From NCBI GenBank assembly GCA_964524515.1, contig CAZGEA010000003.1, forward strand, positions 62,001 to 126,000: a stretch of DNA of 64,000 nucleotides, written 5' to 3'. Origin of the DNA: CAZGEA01 sp964524515. GTDB taxonomy: Bacteria; Patescibacteriota; Microgenomatia; UBA8517. Positions 1 to 6,931 of the stretch are shown here, in pieces; position 1 is the first letter of the stretch; every line of letters starts with the position of its first letter. The notes beneath the pieces were generated by a model. It ran no database searches. It was not told where the DNA came from and saw only the letters and a program-made list of their open reading frames with translations. The translations under genes and the position numbers were made by a program.

Positions 1-64
1 TTCGATATCTTGTTTTATATTTTAATTTTTTATGCTCCCTAACTTCTTTTGCTGTTGTTGCCAT
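1..64 (-). CDS. rpsN: Ribosomal protein S14 (type Z), 5' part only
   Basis: Only the first 21 codons are in the window; the gene runs off its left edge. The visible N-terminus starts MATTAKEVREHKKLKYKTRY, which fits the start of short zinc-type S14 proteins just before their first CxxC. It follows rplE by 6 nt, exactly where rpsN sits in the spc operon. The zinc ribbon itself is outside the window, so type Z is inferred from this N-terminus and position. Confidence 0.8.
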   Translation of the reverse strand, partial: MATTAKEVREHKKLKYKTRYR

Positions 65-70
65 ATATTT

Positions 71-619
71 TTATTTATCACCTTTCTTTTCAAAAGGCAT
101 TCCTAGTAATTCAAGTAACCTTTTTGATTTTTCAGGATTTCCATTTTTAATTACAACTGTAATCTCCAATCCGCGAGGTTGATCAACTTTTGAAAAATCA
201 ATCTCAGGAAAAACGATGTGTTCTGTCATTCCCAATGTAAAATTTCCTGCATGATCAAAAGATGCTTTAACTCCTCGAAAATCACGAAGTCTAGGCAAAA
301 CTATTGATATTAATTTTCTCAAAAAAGAAAGCATTCTTTGCTTTCTAAGTATTACAGATAATCCAACTGGCTGTCCGGCACGAAGTCCAAATCCAGCAAT
401 TGATGTTCTTGCAGTCGTAATTTTTGGCTTCTGTCCAGTCATTGATGCAAGCTCATTTTGTAATCTTGCCCAACCTTCTTTATTCTTTGCAGCCTCACCT
501 GTTCCCATGTTAACAACTACCTTAACAATAGATGGAACAGACATTACATTTTTTAAACCAAATTCCTCCATCAAAGTAGGCATTGCCACTGTTTTATAAA
601 TTGTTTCTATATCGTTCAT
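71..619 (-). CDS. rplE: 50S ribosomal protein L5
   Basis: This 182-residue protein has the usual L5 length and architecture. The conserved LRxGQPVGLSVILR stretch (about residues 77-93), the LPRLRDFRG segment and the C-terminal TEHIVFPEIDF motif are all present. L5 binds 5S rRNA and forms the central protuberance with L18. The gene lies between rplX and rpsN in normal spc order. No clear Shine-Dalgarno precedes the ATG, although the gene is internal to an operon. Identity is secure. Confidence 0.97.
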   Translation of the reverse strand: MNDIETIYKTVAMPTLMEEFGLKNVMSVPSIVKVVVNMGTGEAAKNKEGWARLQNELASMTGQKPKITTARTSIAGFGLRAGQPVGLSVILRKQRMLSFLRKLISIVLPRLRDFRGVKASFDHAGNFTLGMTEHIVFPEIDFSKVDQPRGLEITVVIKNGNPEKSKRLLELLGMPFEKKGDK

Positions 620-631
620 ATTTTAAGTATT

Positions 632-946
632 TTAAATAAAAGTCTCACTACATTTTTTACAAACTCTCAATTTCTTTGATTCTTTAAGTAAAAATCCAAT
701 TCTAGCTGCTTTTTTACATTTTGGACAAACAATTGCCATTTTAGAAAAAGGTAATGGTCTTGAAAATTCAAATATTCCACCTTTTCCGTCAGCAGTTGCT
801 GATCTTTTAACGTGTCTTTTAAAAGTATTAACACCAGCAATAGTAGCCGTCATTTTAGAAAAATCAATTGAATCAATCTTTCCATCTCGGCCTTTATCTT
901 TTCCCGATGTGATCTTTACTGTATCTCCTTTTTTAAATTTCAACAT
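632..946 (-). CDS. rplX: 50S ribosomal protein L24
   Basis: The 104-residue protein has the KOW motif near its start (KGDTVKITSGKDKGRDGKI) followed by the NTFKRHVK segment typical of L24, an assembly initiator of the large subunit. The C-terminal part has two CxxC pairs (CPKC and CKKC, about residues 74-98), a zinc-ribbon-like tail found in many but not all bacterial L24 proteins. Its start is preceded by a strong GGAGGTAA ribosome-binding site, unusual among the genes here. It lies 4 nt after rplN. Confidence 0.96.
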   Translation of the reverse strand: MLKFKKGDTVKITSGKDKGRDGKIDSIDFSKMTATIAGVNTFKRHVKRSATADGKGGIFEFSRPLPFSKMAIVCPKCKKAARIGFLLKESKKLRVCKKCSETFI

Positions 947-950
947 AATT

Positions 951-1316
951 TTAAATTACCTCCCGAGCCAATGATGCAATTTTTGTATAACCTGCTTCTT
1001 TAACTTCACGAGCAACTGGCCCCAAAACACGAGTTCCACGAGGCAAACCTTGTTTATCAATAACTACTCCAGCATTATCATCAAATCGTACATATATTCC
1101 GTCAGCTCTTCTAATTTCTTTTCTAGTTCTAACAATTACAACTGAAACCTTTTCTTGATCAGTTACAACTCCACCTGGATCAGCTCCATGAACTACACAT
1201 CGGATTACTTGTCCGATTGTAGCTTTAATTCCAATTCTTCCAGGAACTCCAATAACATGAAGACTCTTTGCCCCACAATTATCAGCTGGCTTTAAATTAG
1301 ATCGCAATTGTATCAT
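951..1316 (-). CDS. rplN: 50S ribosomal protein L14
   Basis: The 121-residue protein is full length for L14, with the conserved N-terminus (MIQLRSNLKPADNCGAKSL), the RTRKEIRRADG basic stretch and the C-terminal LAREV end. It contacts 16S helix 14 across the subunit interface. The start codon overlaps the rpsQ stop in an ATGA arrangement, implying translational coupling and showing that TGA is a stop codon in this organism. Confidence 0.97.
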   Translation of the reverse strand: MIQLRSNLKPADNCGAKSLHVIGVPGRIGIKATIGQVIRCVVHGADPGGVVTDQEKVSVVIVRTRKEIRRADGIYVRFDDNAGVVIDKQGLPRGTRVLGPVAREVKEAGYTKIASLAREVI

Positions 1317-1651
1317 GATTTAGCCTCCTTTTTCTTTAATGGTGCCTTTTTAACTACTTTTTTAACTTCTTCTTTTTTAGTTACTGGCTTTACTTCTTTT
1401 TTTATCTCAGCTTTCTTTATCTCAGCTTTATCGTAAACCAATGCCCATTTTTTCATTTTGCTAAATGGCTTTGAAGATGTAAATTTAACGCTATCTCCAA
1501 CTTTTGCAACTGAATCTTCATCATGAACCAAATATTCTTTATGAAGTTTCATTCTCTTTTTATAAACAGGATGAGACACAATTCTCTCAACTCGAACACG
1601 AGCTGTCTTTTGATTTTTAGTTGATACTACTGTTCCTTGAAATATTTTCAT
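1313..1651 (-). CDS. rpsQ: 30S ribosomal protein S17 with long Lys-rich tail
   Basis: Residues 1-72 are a normal S17 OB-fold, with the GTVVSTKNQKTARVRVER opening and the HPVYKKRMK segment. The protein continues to 112 residues with a repetitive tail of Lys, Glu and Val (AEIKKAEIKK-type repeats) absent from typical S17 (about 80-85 residues). Stop and start codons overlap those of rplN and rpmC. The tail is probably unstructured and could contact rRNA; that is inference. Confidence 0.95.
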   Translation of the reverse strand: MKIFQGTVVSTKNQKTARVRVERIVSHPVYKKRMKLHKEYLVHDEDSVAKVGDSVKFTSSKPFSKMKKWALVYDKAEIKKAEIKKEVKPVTKKEEVKKVVKKAPLKKKEAKS

Positions 1652-1923
1652 GATTTTTTATTACCTTTCTTTTCAACTGTCTTAACTTCTTCAACTTTTT
1701 TAACTTGAGTCTCTTCTTTTACTTCAGTTTTTTTCACTTCTCGTATTATACCTAAAATTTGGGCAATTTCATGTCTCAAAAGAGAATGTGTCTTTAAATT
1801 TTTCTCTCGCCCAACATACATGTTAATTTTTGCGAACTTTGCTTCTTTTTGTTTTTTCAAAACTTCAGCATTAAGTTCACTTAATTCTTTTTTTCTATAT
1901 TCGTTTAATTGATTTCTTTTCAT
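1648..1923 (-). CDS. rpmC: 50S ribosomal protein L29 with Lys/Glu tail
   Basis: The first 62 residues form the helical hairpin of L29, located at the exit of the peptide tunnel (ELSELNAEVLKKQKEAKFAK then a second helix with RHEIAQILGIIRE). The C-terminal 25-30 residues are a charged KKTEVKEETQVKK-type extension not seen in typical 63-70 residue L29 proteins. It sits in S10 operon order between rplP and rpsQ, overlapping rpsQ by 4 nt. Confidence 0.93.
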   Translation of the reverse strand: MKRNQLNEYRKKELSELNAEVLKKQKEAKFAKINMYVGREKNLKTHSLLRHEIAQILGIIREVKKTEVKEETQVKKVEEVKTVEKKGNKKS

Positions 1924-1950
1924 AATTTTTAATTAGAACTTGTTCATTTT

Positions 1951-2358
1951 TTAAATTCTTTGTACTATTTTTGTTTCAAATGGTAATTTTGCTGCTGCTT
2001 TAAACAAAGCTGATTGTGCAGCTTCTAAATTAACTCCAGCAACTTCAAATAAAACTCTTCCAGGCTTAATAACAACTGCATAATGATCAATGTCTCCCTT
2101 TCCGCTACCCATACGTTGCCCAGGTGCTCGGTGAGTTATTGGTTTATCAGGAAAAACGCGAATCCACATTCTTCCTTTTCTTTTCAAATCCCCTGTAATA
2201 GTACGTCTTGCAGCCTCAATTTGATTAGCTGACAAATATCCACGTCCAATTGCCTTCAAACCAAATTCTCCATAAGACAAAGTGCTACCACGAGTAGCCA
2301 AACCTCTCATTTTTCCTCTTTGATCTTTTCTATATTTTCTTCTCTTAGGTTGCAACAT
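1951..2358 (-). CDS. rplP: 50S ribosomal protein L16
   Basis: The start was placed at the ATG giving MLQPKRRKYRKDQRGKM, the invariant L16 N-terminus; a longer frame of 10 extra residues would overlap rpsC and is not conserved. This gives 135 residues, the standard length. Typical segments such as RMWIRVFPDKPITHRAPGQR and GSGKGDIDHYAVVIKPG are present. L16 organises the A-site region of the large subunit. An AAGGAAA box lies about 14 nt upstream. Confidence 0.96.
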   Translation of the reverse strand: MLQPKRRKYRKDQRGKMRGLATRGSTLSYGEFGLKAIGRGYLSANQIEAARRTITGDLKRKGRMWIRVFPDKPITHRAPGQRMGSGKGDIDHYAVVIKPGRVLFEVAGVNLEAAQSALFKAAAKLPFETKIVQRI

Positions 2359-2366
2359 ATTTTTTA

Positions 2367-3014
2367 TTAATTTCCTTTGTAAATCCAAACTTTAACTCCT
2401 ACATATCCTCGAACTCCATTTGCAGCAACTGATGCATAATCAACTATTTCACGAATTGTCTGAGTTGGAACTGATCCATTATGAAACTTTTCTCGTCTAG
2501 CAATATCAGCACCTTGAATACGTCCTGCTAATACGATTTTTATTCCTTTTGCTCCAGATTGCATAACACGCTCCATTGATTTAGTTGCAACTCTTCTGCT
2601 TGGAATTCTACGCTCAAGTTCAGATGCAATTCTCTCGGCTACCAATTGTGCTGACAAATCTGCATTTTTAACTTCTTGAACTTTAAGCTCAACTTTAATT
2701 CCTTTTAAAGCTTCTCCTCTAATCTTAGTCAAAAGTGCCATAAGTCCTCTTTTAACTTCTTCAATTCCTGATCCACCTCGGCCAATTACAACTCCTGGTC
2801 TACCAACTGTTAAAGTTATTACAATGCTTCGAGTTAATCTTTCAATTTCAATTGAAGCTACTCCAGCAAGCTTTAATTTTTCTCTCAAATATTCTCTAAT
2901 TTTAATATCCTCAAACAATTGCTTAACATAAAGTCTTTTATCGCCAAACCATCTAGAACTCCATGGAATGGTGCGTCCTACACGAAGTGCAATTGGATTA
3001 ACTTTTTGTCCCAT
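2367..3014 (-). CDS. rpsC: 30S ribosomal protein S3
   Basis: The 215-residue protein starts with the classic MGQKVNPIALRVG, has the KH-domain GRPGVVIGRGG loop (about residues 72-82) and the C-terminal domain with RRIPSRRVA and GRIQGADIARRE. S3 lines the mRNA entry channel and has intrinsic helicase activity in the ribosome. An AAGGA box precedes the ATG, and the start overlaps the 3' end of rplV by about 17 nt. Confidence 0.97.
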   Translation of the reverse strand: MGQKVNPIALRVGRTIPWSSRWFGDKRLYVKQLFEDIKIREYLREKLKLAGVASIEIERLTRSIVITLTVGRPGVVIGRGGSGIEEVKRGLMALLTKIRGEALKGIKVELKVQEVKNADLSAQLVAERIASELERRIPSRRVATKSMERVMQSGAKGIKIVLAGRIQGADIARREKFHNGSVPTQTIREIVDYASVAANGVRGYVGVKVWIYKGN

Positions 3015-3441
3015 TTTTTCCTTTCTTTGTTACTTTTTCATCTATTACTTTTGCTTTAACTATTTTTTCAGCTTTAGCTTCTAATACTTTTTCAACTTTT
3101 ACTTCTTTCAATGGCTTTGTGGTCAAAACTACTCTAATATGGCTCATTCTCTTTTTCATTGGGCTATACATTCCTCGAGATCTGGCACGTCCTCGCTTAA
3201 GTCTTGGGCCTTCACCAATTTGAATTTCCTTAAAAATCAAATCACTTTGAGATATTCCCAAAACTGATGCATTAGCTACAGCACTTTTAATTACTTTAGC
3301 AAGTGGCATAGCACCTCTTTTATGAGACATTGGCAAATACTCAAGTGCATTCATAGGATTTAATTTGACTGCATATTCTGCAACCAATCTTAATTTCCTT
3401 GGCGTCATTCTAATAAACTTTTGTGTTGAAATTATTTCCAT
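2998..3441 (-). CDS. rplV: 50S ribosomal protein L22 with C-terminal extension
   Basis: The start is assigned to the ATG of MEIISTQKFIRMTPRKLR, just downstream of the rpsS stop, because the longer frame would overlap rpsS by 74 nt without conservation. The L22 core has the LPMSHKRGAMPLAKVIKSA region and the long hairpin containing RGRARSRGMYSPMKKRMSHI that lines the exit tunnel. After about residue 118 comes a Lys/Val/Glu-rich tail of about 30 residues. Total length is 147 residues. Confidence 0.95.
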   Translation of the reverse strand: MEIISTQKFIRMTPRKLRLVAEYAVKLNPMNALEYLPMSHKRGAMPLAKVIKSAVANASVLGISQSDLIFKEIQIGEGPRLKRGRARSRGMYSPMKKRMSHIRVVLTTKPLKEVKVEKVLEAKAEKIVKAKVIDEKVTKKGKNGTKS

Positions 3442-3442
3442 A

Positions 3443-3724
3443 TTAGGTCTTGTCCATTGTTCTCTTAACAACTTGTCCATGTCCTCGGAAAGTTCGAGTT
3501 GGAGAAAATTCTCCAAGTCTGTGCCCGATCATATCTTCGGTAACATAAACAGTAACAAAAATTCTTCCATTGTGAACATTAAAATATTTTCCTACAAACT
3601 CAGGTGCAATTTGGCAAGATCGTGACCATGTCTTAATTGGTGCTCCTTTTTCGCCCATGCCAGATGAGACTTTTTTCAAAAGTCTTTCATCTACGAATGG
3701 TCCTTTTTTACTTGATCTGCTCAT
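3443..3724 (-). CDS. rpsS: 30S ribosomal protein S19
   Basis: The 93-residue protein is full length, starting MSRSSKKGPFVDERLLKKV and containing the diagnostic TWSRSCQIAPEFVG and GHRLGEFSPTRTFRGH segments. S19 forms a heterodimer with S13 in the small-subunit head. Its start overlaps the rplB stop by 4 nt, consistent with coupling in the S10 operon. Confidence 0.97.
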   Translation of the reverse strand: MSRSSKKGPFVDERLLKKVSSGMGEKGAPIKTWSRSCQIAPEFVGKYFNVHNGRIFVTVYVTEDMIGHRLGEFSPTRTFRGHGQVVKRTMDKT

Positions 3725-4473
3725 GAGTGTTTTCCTTTCTTTCTACCACTAACAATTAATGAACTTGAATATTTTCCACGTCGCCTTGTCTTTCCAACTG
3801 CTGGCTTTCCCCATGGTGTCTTAGGATATTTAAGTCCGACACTGCTTCTTCCTTCTCCTCCTCCATGTGGATGAGAACCAGGGTGTTGTGCAGTTCCTCG
3901 AACAGTTGGCCTTATACCCATGTGACGTTTTGTTCCAGCTTTTCCAAGTCGGCGAGTTCTGGCTTCAACATTTCCTACCTGTCCTATTGTCGCATAAGAA
4001 TCTGGGTTAAATCTTCTAACTTCTGCAGATGGCAATTTAACCAAAACATAATTTTCTTCTCTTCCTTGAATTGTTGCAGCAGATCCTGCTGATTTTACAA
4101 TCTGTCCACCTTTTGAAGGTGATATTTCAATATTATGTATAATTGTTCCAATTGGCAATTTTGAAAGTGGAAGTGCGTTCCCTACTGTCAAAGCCGCTTC
4201 CGGTCCTGAATATACCTGATTTCCAACTTCCAATCCAGAAGGCGCTAAAATATACCTTCTTTCACCATCTTTGTAAACAACCAGTGCTATTTTACAATTT
4301 CTATTAGGATCATATTCCAATGCTTCAACTCTTCCAATTATTCCTTTTTTACTTCTAGCAAAATCAATTTCTCTCAAAAATCTCTTTTGTCTTCCACCTT
4401 GATGCCGTACGGTAACTCGTCCACTTGCATTGCGTCCTGAATTCTTAGCTAATATTGTTTTAAGTTTTTTCAT
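3721..4473 (-). CDS. rplB: 50S ribosomal protein L2, short N-terminus
   Basis: L2 is needed for subunit association and the peptidyl-transferase centre. The RNA-binding core (NASGRVTVRHQGGRQKRF), the SH3-like domain and the C-terminal MGIRPTVRGTAQHPGSHPHG segment with the conserved functional histidine are all present. At 250 residues it lacks roughly the first 25-30 residues of ordinary L2 (the TPGRRG-containing strand). No longer start is available because rplW ends 2 nt upstream. Confidence 0.96.
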   Translation of the reverse strand: MKKLKTILAKNSGRNASGRVTVRHQGGRQKRFLREIDFARSKKGIIGRVEALEYDPNRNCKIALVVYKDGERRYILAPSGLEVGNQVYSGPEAALTVGNALPLSKLPIGTIIHNIEISPSKGGQIVKSAGSAATIQGREENYVLVKLPSAEVRRFNPDSYATIGQVGNVEARTRRLGKAGTKRHMGIRPTVRGTAQHPGSHPHGGGEGRSSVGLKYPKTPWGKPAVGKTRRRGKYSSSLIVSGRKKGKHS

Positions 4474-4475
4474 TT

Positions 4476-4757
4476 TTATTTTTCTTTCTTTTTTGTTTCA
4501 AAAATCTCAATTGTTTGTCCTTCTTTTAGAGAAAAATAAACTTTCTTTGTCTTTTTATGAGTCACTGTTTTTCCAGATAATGTTCGTCTAGTTGTAGCCT
4601 TACTTGTTAATGTTTTAAGAGAGGCCACATTTACTCCAAAAATTTCAAAAATTTCTTTCTTAATTTTTTCTTTTGTGTAATTAACAGGCACCAAAAATGT
4701 ATAAACCTTTCTCTCCATCATCAAAGATGCTTTTTCAGTCATTAATGGTTTCATCAT
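4476..4757 (-). CDS. rplW: 50S ribosomal protein L23
   Basis: The 93-residue protein starts with the typical MMKPLMTEKASLMMERK and has the YTKEKIKKEIFEIFGVNVASL helix-strand region that binds 23S rRNA at the tunnel exit, where SRP and trigger factor dock. A Lys-rich loop (TTRRTLSGKTVTHKKTKKVY) follows. The start overlaps the rplD stop by 4 nt. Confidence 0.94.
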   Translation of the reverse strand: MMKPLMTEKASLMMERKVYTFLVPVNYTKEKIKKEIFEIFGVNVASLKTLTSKATTRRTLSGKTVTHKKTKKVYFSLKEGQTIEIFETKKKEK

Positions 4758-5419
4758 TTTTTAATTGTCTCCTTTTTGGTAGTTTTAACTACTTTTTTAA
4801 CAGGTTTTTCTTCAAACAAAGAAGAATCAAAAATTAAATATCCACCACGAAATACTTGGTAAGCATTCAAAGCTTTCATTGGAACATAACTAGCATTTTT
4901 GAGATTTAATATAGCTTTTGGGGTTGAAGCTTCGCTTCCAATAAATAAGAAACTTTTTGTATTTTTAATTTTATTATTTTTAGAAAATTCACGAATAAAA
5001 AGATTAAATTCTTTTGTTTTGTTAACCTTAAACATATCTTCCATTGCTGCCATTTGATTCATTTTCTTTTTCATTGAAAGTGCACTAACCAAAGATGCCT
5101 TTTTAAGTGATTGTGACAACTCTTTAATTGATGGTACAGGTCTTGGTCCATGAGATTTTCCACCACCCACATATAAAGGTGCACTCATTGCTCCGTGTCT
5201 GGCATTTCCTGTTCCTTTTTGCTTGTAAACTTTCTTTGTAGTCAAATCAACTTCTGATCGGGTCTTTGCCTTTGCTAATCCCATATGAGCTCTATGTCTA
5301 TAAACATGAATTGCTTGAGAAAACAAAGCCATATTTGGCTTTTCAGAAATCATTGCATCAGGAAAATTAACTTCTCCATTTTGAGTTGCTTTAATTGTAA
5401 ATAATTTAATTTTTGCCAT
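4754..5419 (-). CDS. rplD: 50S ribosomal protein L4
   Basis: The 221-residue protein has the long tunnel-loop region (KTRSEVDLTTKKVYKQKGTG, then GNARHGAMSAPLYVGGG) and the HGPRP motif of L4. In gamma-proteobacteria L4 also represses its own operon through the S10 leader; a leader with a terminator lies upstream of this transcript, so L4 is a candidate regulator here (inference). The last 18-20 residues are a Lys/Thr-rich tail (EKPVKKVVKTTKKETIKK). Confidence 0.95.
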   Translation of the reverse strand: MAKIKLFTIKATQNGEVNFPDAMISEKPNMALFSQAIHVYRHRAHMGLAKAKTRSEVDLTTKKVYKQKGTGNARHGAMSAPLYVGGGKSHGPRPVPSIKELSQSLKKASLVSALSMKKKMNQMAAMEDMFKVNKTKEFNLFIREFSKNNKIKNTKSFLFIGSEASTPKAILNLKNASYVPMKALNAYQVFRGGYLIFDSSLFEEKPVKKVVKTTKKETIKK

Positions 5420-5424
5420 TTTGA

Positions 5425-6063
5425 TTAATTGTTTATTTTTGTAATAACTATCAATGCACCATTTACTCCAGGAACAGATCCAGATACTTTAATTTGATTG
5501 GTTTCAGGATTAACTGCCAACACTTTCAAATTTTTAACAGTAACGCGATCAGATCCCATTCGTCCTGCCATTCTCTTTCCTTTATATACTCGTCCTGGTG
5601 TAGTTCCCTGTCCAATAGATCCTGGAGCACGTAGTCTATCACTTTGTCCGTGAGTCTTTGGTCCTCCTTTAAAATGATACCTTTTTACACCACCTGCAAA
5701 TCCTTTTCCTTTTGAAATTCCAGAAACAGAAATTATATCTCCTTCTTTCAAAACCTCAGTAACTAAAATTTTGTCTCCAACTTTTTGAGTTGGTTCTTCA
5801 TTTACTCGAATTTCACGCAAAAAACGAGGGGCTGTTTTGCCCCCTTCTTCCGTAACTTTACTAATGTGTCCTTTAACTGACTTAGAAACATTTTTAAGCC
5901 TTTTAGTTCCAAATCCTACTTGAAGTGCCCAATAACCATCTTTAGCTTCATTTTTAACTTGAGTAACAATGCATGGACCAGCTTCCAAGTTAGTGACAGG
6001 GAAACGCTTTCCCTCCTGGAAAATTTGTTCCATTGATTTTTTGTAGGCCAATATACTTATCAT
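5425..6063 (-). CDS. rplC: 50S ribosomal protein L3
   Basis: The 212-residue protein carries the diagnostic KGKGFAGGVKRYHFKGGPKTHG segment in which the loop reaches the peptidyl-transferase centre, followed by GSIGQGTTPGRVYKGKRMAGRMG. It is the first gene of the detached rplC block; rpsJ, which normally precedes it, lies 2 kb away. A promoter and a terminator-containing leader sit immediately upstream (about 6064-6213). Confidence 0.96.
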   Translation of the reverse strand: MISILAYKKSMEQIFQEGKRFPVTNLEAGPCIVTQVKNEAKDGYWALQVGFGTKRLKNVSKSVKGHISKVTEEGGKTAPRFLREIRVNEEPTQKVGDKILVTEVLKEGDIISVSGISKGKGFAGGVKRYHFKGGPKTHGQSDRLRAPGSIGQGTTPGRVYKGKRMAGRMGSDRVTVKNLKVLAVNPETNQIKVSGSVPGVNGALIVITKINN

Positions 6064-6093
6064 ATTTATTTTGTATTTTTATTAACTCAAACT

Positions 6094-6113
6094 AAAAAAG
6101 GCGCATGAGCGCC
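6094..6113 (-). terminator. Intrinsic terminator / attenuator in the rplC leader
   Basis: Read on the minus strand this is a GGCGC-TCAT-GCGCC hairpin followed at once by six U, a textbook intrinsic terminator. It lies 30 nt upstream of the rplC ATG and downstream of the rplC promoter, so it sits inside the leader of the operon it would stop. Two smaller hairpins precede it (CGAA/UUCG and AGGUG/CACCU). Its position suggests attenuation control of ribosomal protein synthesis. It could alternatively terminate readthrough from the gene at 6219. Confidence 0.7.
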
Positions 6114-6184
6114 CGAACTTAAAATTCGTATGCACTTGCCATGCTTAAATCTAGGTGGTGACAGACACCTCCATGTAAGTTGAA

Positions 6185-6213
6185 ATTATATCAAATTAGC
6201 TCACTTACTGCAA
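6185..6213 (-). promoter_or_regulatory. Promoter of the rplC ribosomal block
   Basis: On the minus strand a TTGCAG -35 box (6208-6213), a 17-nt spacer and a perfect TATAAT -10 box (6185-6190) lie just after the stop of the TlyA-like gene. Transcription would start near 6178, giving a leader of about 115 nt before rplC. This makes the L3-to-spc genes independent of the rpsJ/tuf transcript. Confidence 0.75.
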
Positions 6214-6218
6214 GGAAG

Positions 6219-6773
6219 CTAATTAGCCACGCGAAGCAAAAATAAATATTCAATATTTCCTCCTTTTTCACCCGTAATAGGTGATTGTGTTTGATCTAGT
6301 AAATCAAAATTAGCTAATTTTACATCTTCTTTCACTCTTTCAAGGGTTTGTCCCATAAATTCATCTTGTAGTCTTCCTTGCCTCAAATGTTTACGATCAG
6401 CCTCATAATGAGGCTTAATTAAAGAAATTACAATACCACCGGGCTTCAAGTTTGCCAGAACATTGGGTAAAACTTTAGATTGGCGGGTCCATGAGGTATC
6501 AACTGTGATCAAATCCATCTTTTCAGGCAAAGTCACATGCATTGCATTGGTGCGCTCCAAAACCACAACTCTAGGGTCATTTCGTATTTTCCAATCAAGC
6601 GTGCCATACGAAGTATCAACTGAATAAACTTTTTCAGCTCCATTTTGCAATAAACTGTCAACAAATCCCCCAGTAGAAGATCCAAAATCAGCAACAATCA
6701 GCCCTTTTGGAGATATTTTAAAGTGGGTAAGTGCAAATTGAAGCTTCTCCCCAGCCCGTGATACAAAATTCAT
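6219..6773 (-). CDS. TlyA/FtsJ-like rRNA methyltransferase without S4 domain
   Basis: The protein begins directly with the YVSRxGEKL-like motif of the TlyA methyltransferase domain (MNFVSRAGEKLQFAL), then has the SAM-binding DFGSSTGGFVDSLLQNGA loop (about residues 30-47), a VYSVDTSYGTLDWK segment and DLITVDTSW. TlyA proteins 2'-O-methylate 16S and/or 23S rRNA in other bacteria. Normal TlyA is about 270 residues with an N-terminal S4 RNA-binding domain; this 184-residue form has none, and no upstream frame could encode it because a TATAAT box lies 5 nt before the ATG. It interrupts the S10 operon between rpsJ and rplC. Substrate is unknown. Confidence 0.85.
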   Translation of the reverse strand: MNFVSRAGEKLQFALTHFKISPKGLIVADFGSSTGGFVDSLLQNGAEKVYSVDTSYGTLDWKIRNDPRVVVLERTNAMHVTLPEKMDLITVDTSWTRQSKVLPNVLANLKPGGIVISLIKPHYEADRKHLRQGRLQDEFMGQTLERVKEDVKLANFDLLDQTQSPITGEKGGNIEYLFLLRVAN

Positions 6774-6778
6774 ACGTT

Positions 6779-6784
6779 ATTATA
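6779..6784 (-). promoter_or_regulatory. -10 box for a leaderless TlyA-like mRNA
   Basis: A perfect TATAAT on the minus strand ends 5 nt before the ATG at 6773, so transcription should start on or next to the start codon. No good -35 was seen at 16-18 nt (TATGTT at 17 nt). This spacing recurs at several other genes in the window. Confidence 0.6.
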
Positions 6785-6830
6785 CCAAAAATACGGGATG
6801 AAACATAAAATTTGATATATTTTGAACCAC

Positions 6831-6859
6831 TTGACAGACACTATTTGGTACACCATTAT
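6831..6859 (+). promoter_or_regulatory. Possible promoter for the plus-strand gene at 6932
   Basis: TTGACA (6831-6836), a 17-nt spacer and CATTAT (6854-6859) form a moderate sigma-70-type promoter in the 158-nt divergent region. A second -10-like TGTAATAT follows shortly after. The leader would be about 65 nt. Confidence 0.4.
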
Positions 6860-6931
6860 GTTCTGTAATATAGGGTACCTTAACAATGTCCCCAATATGT
6901 ATTTGCTACCGCTATCGGATGCAATAAATAT

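Noticed and set aside
6064..6218. Known riboswitch or tRNA in the rplC leader
   Set aside because: Hairpins are present, but no cloverleaf, T-loop sequence or known riboswitch core was recognised, so only a promoter, leader and terminator are claimed.
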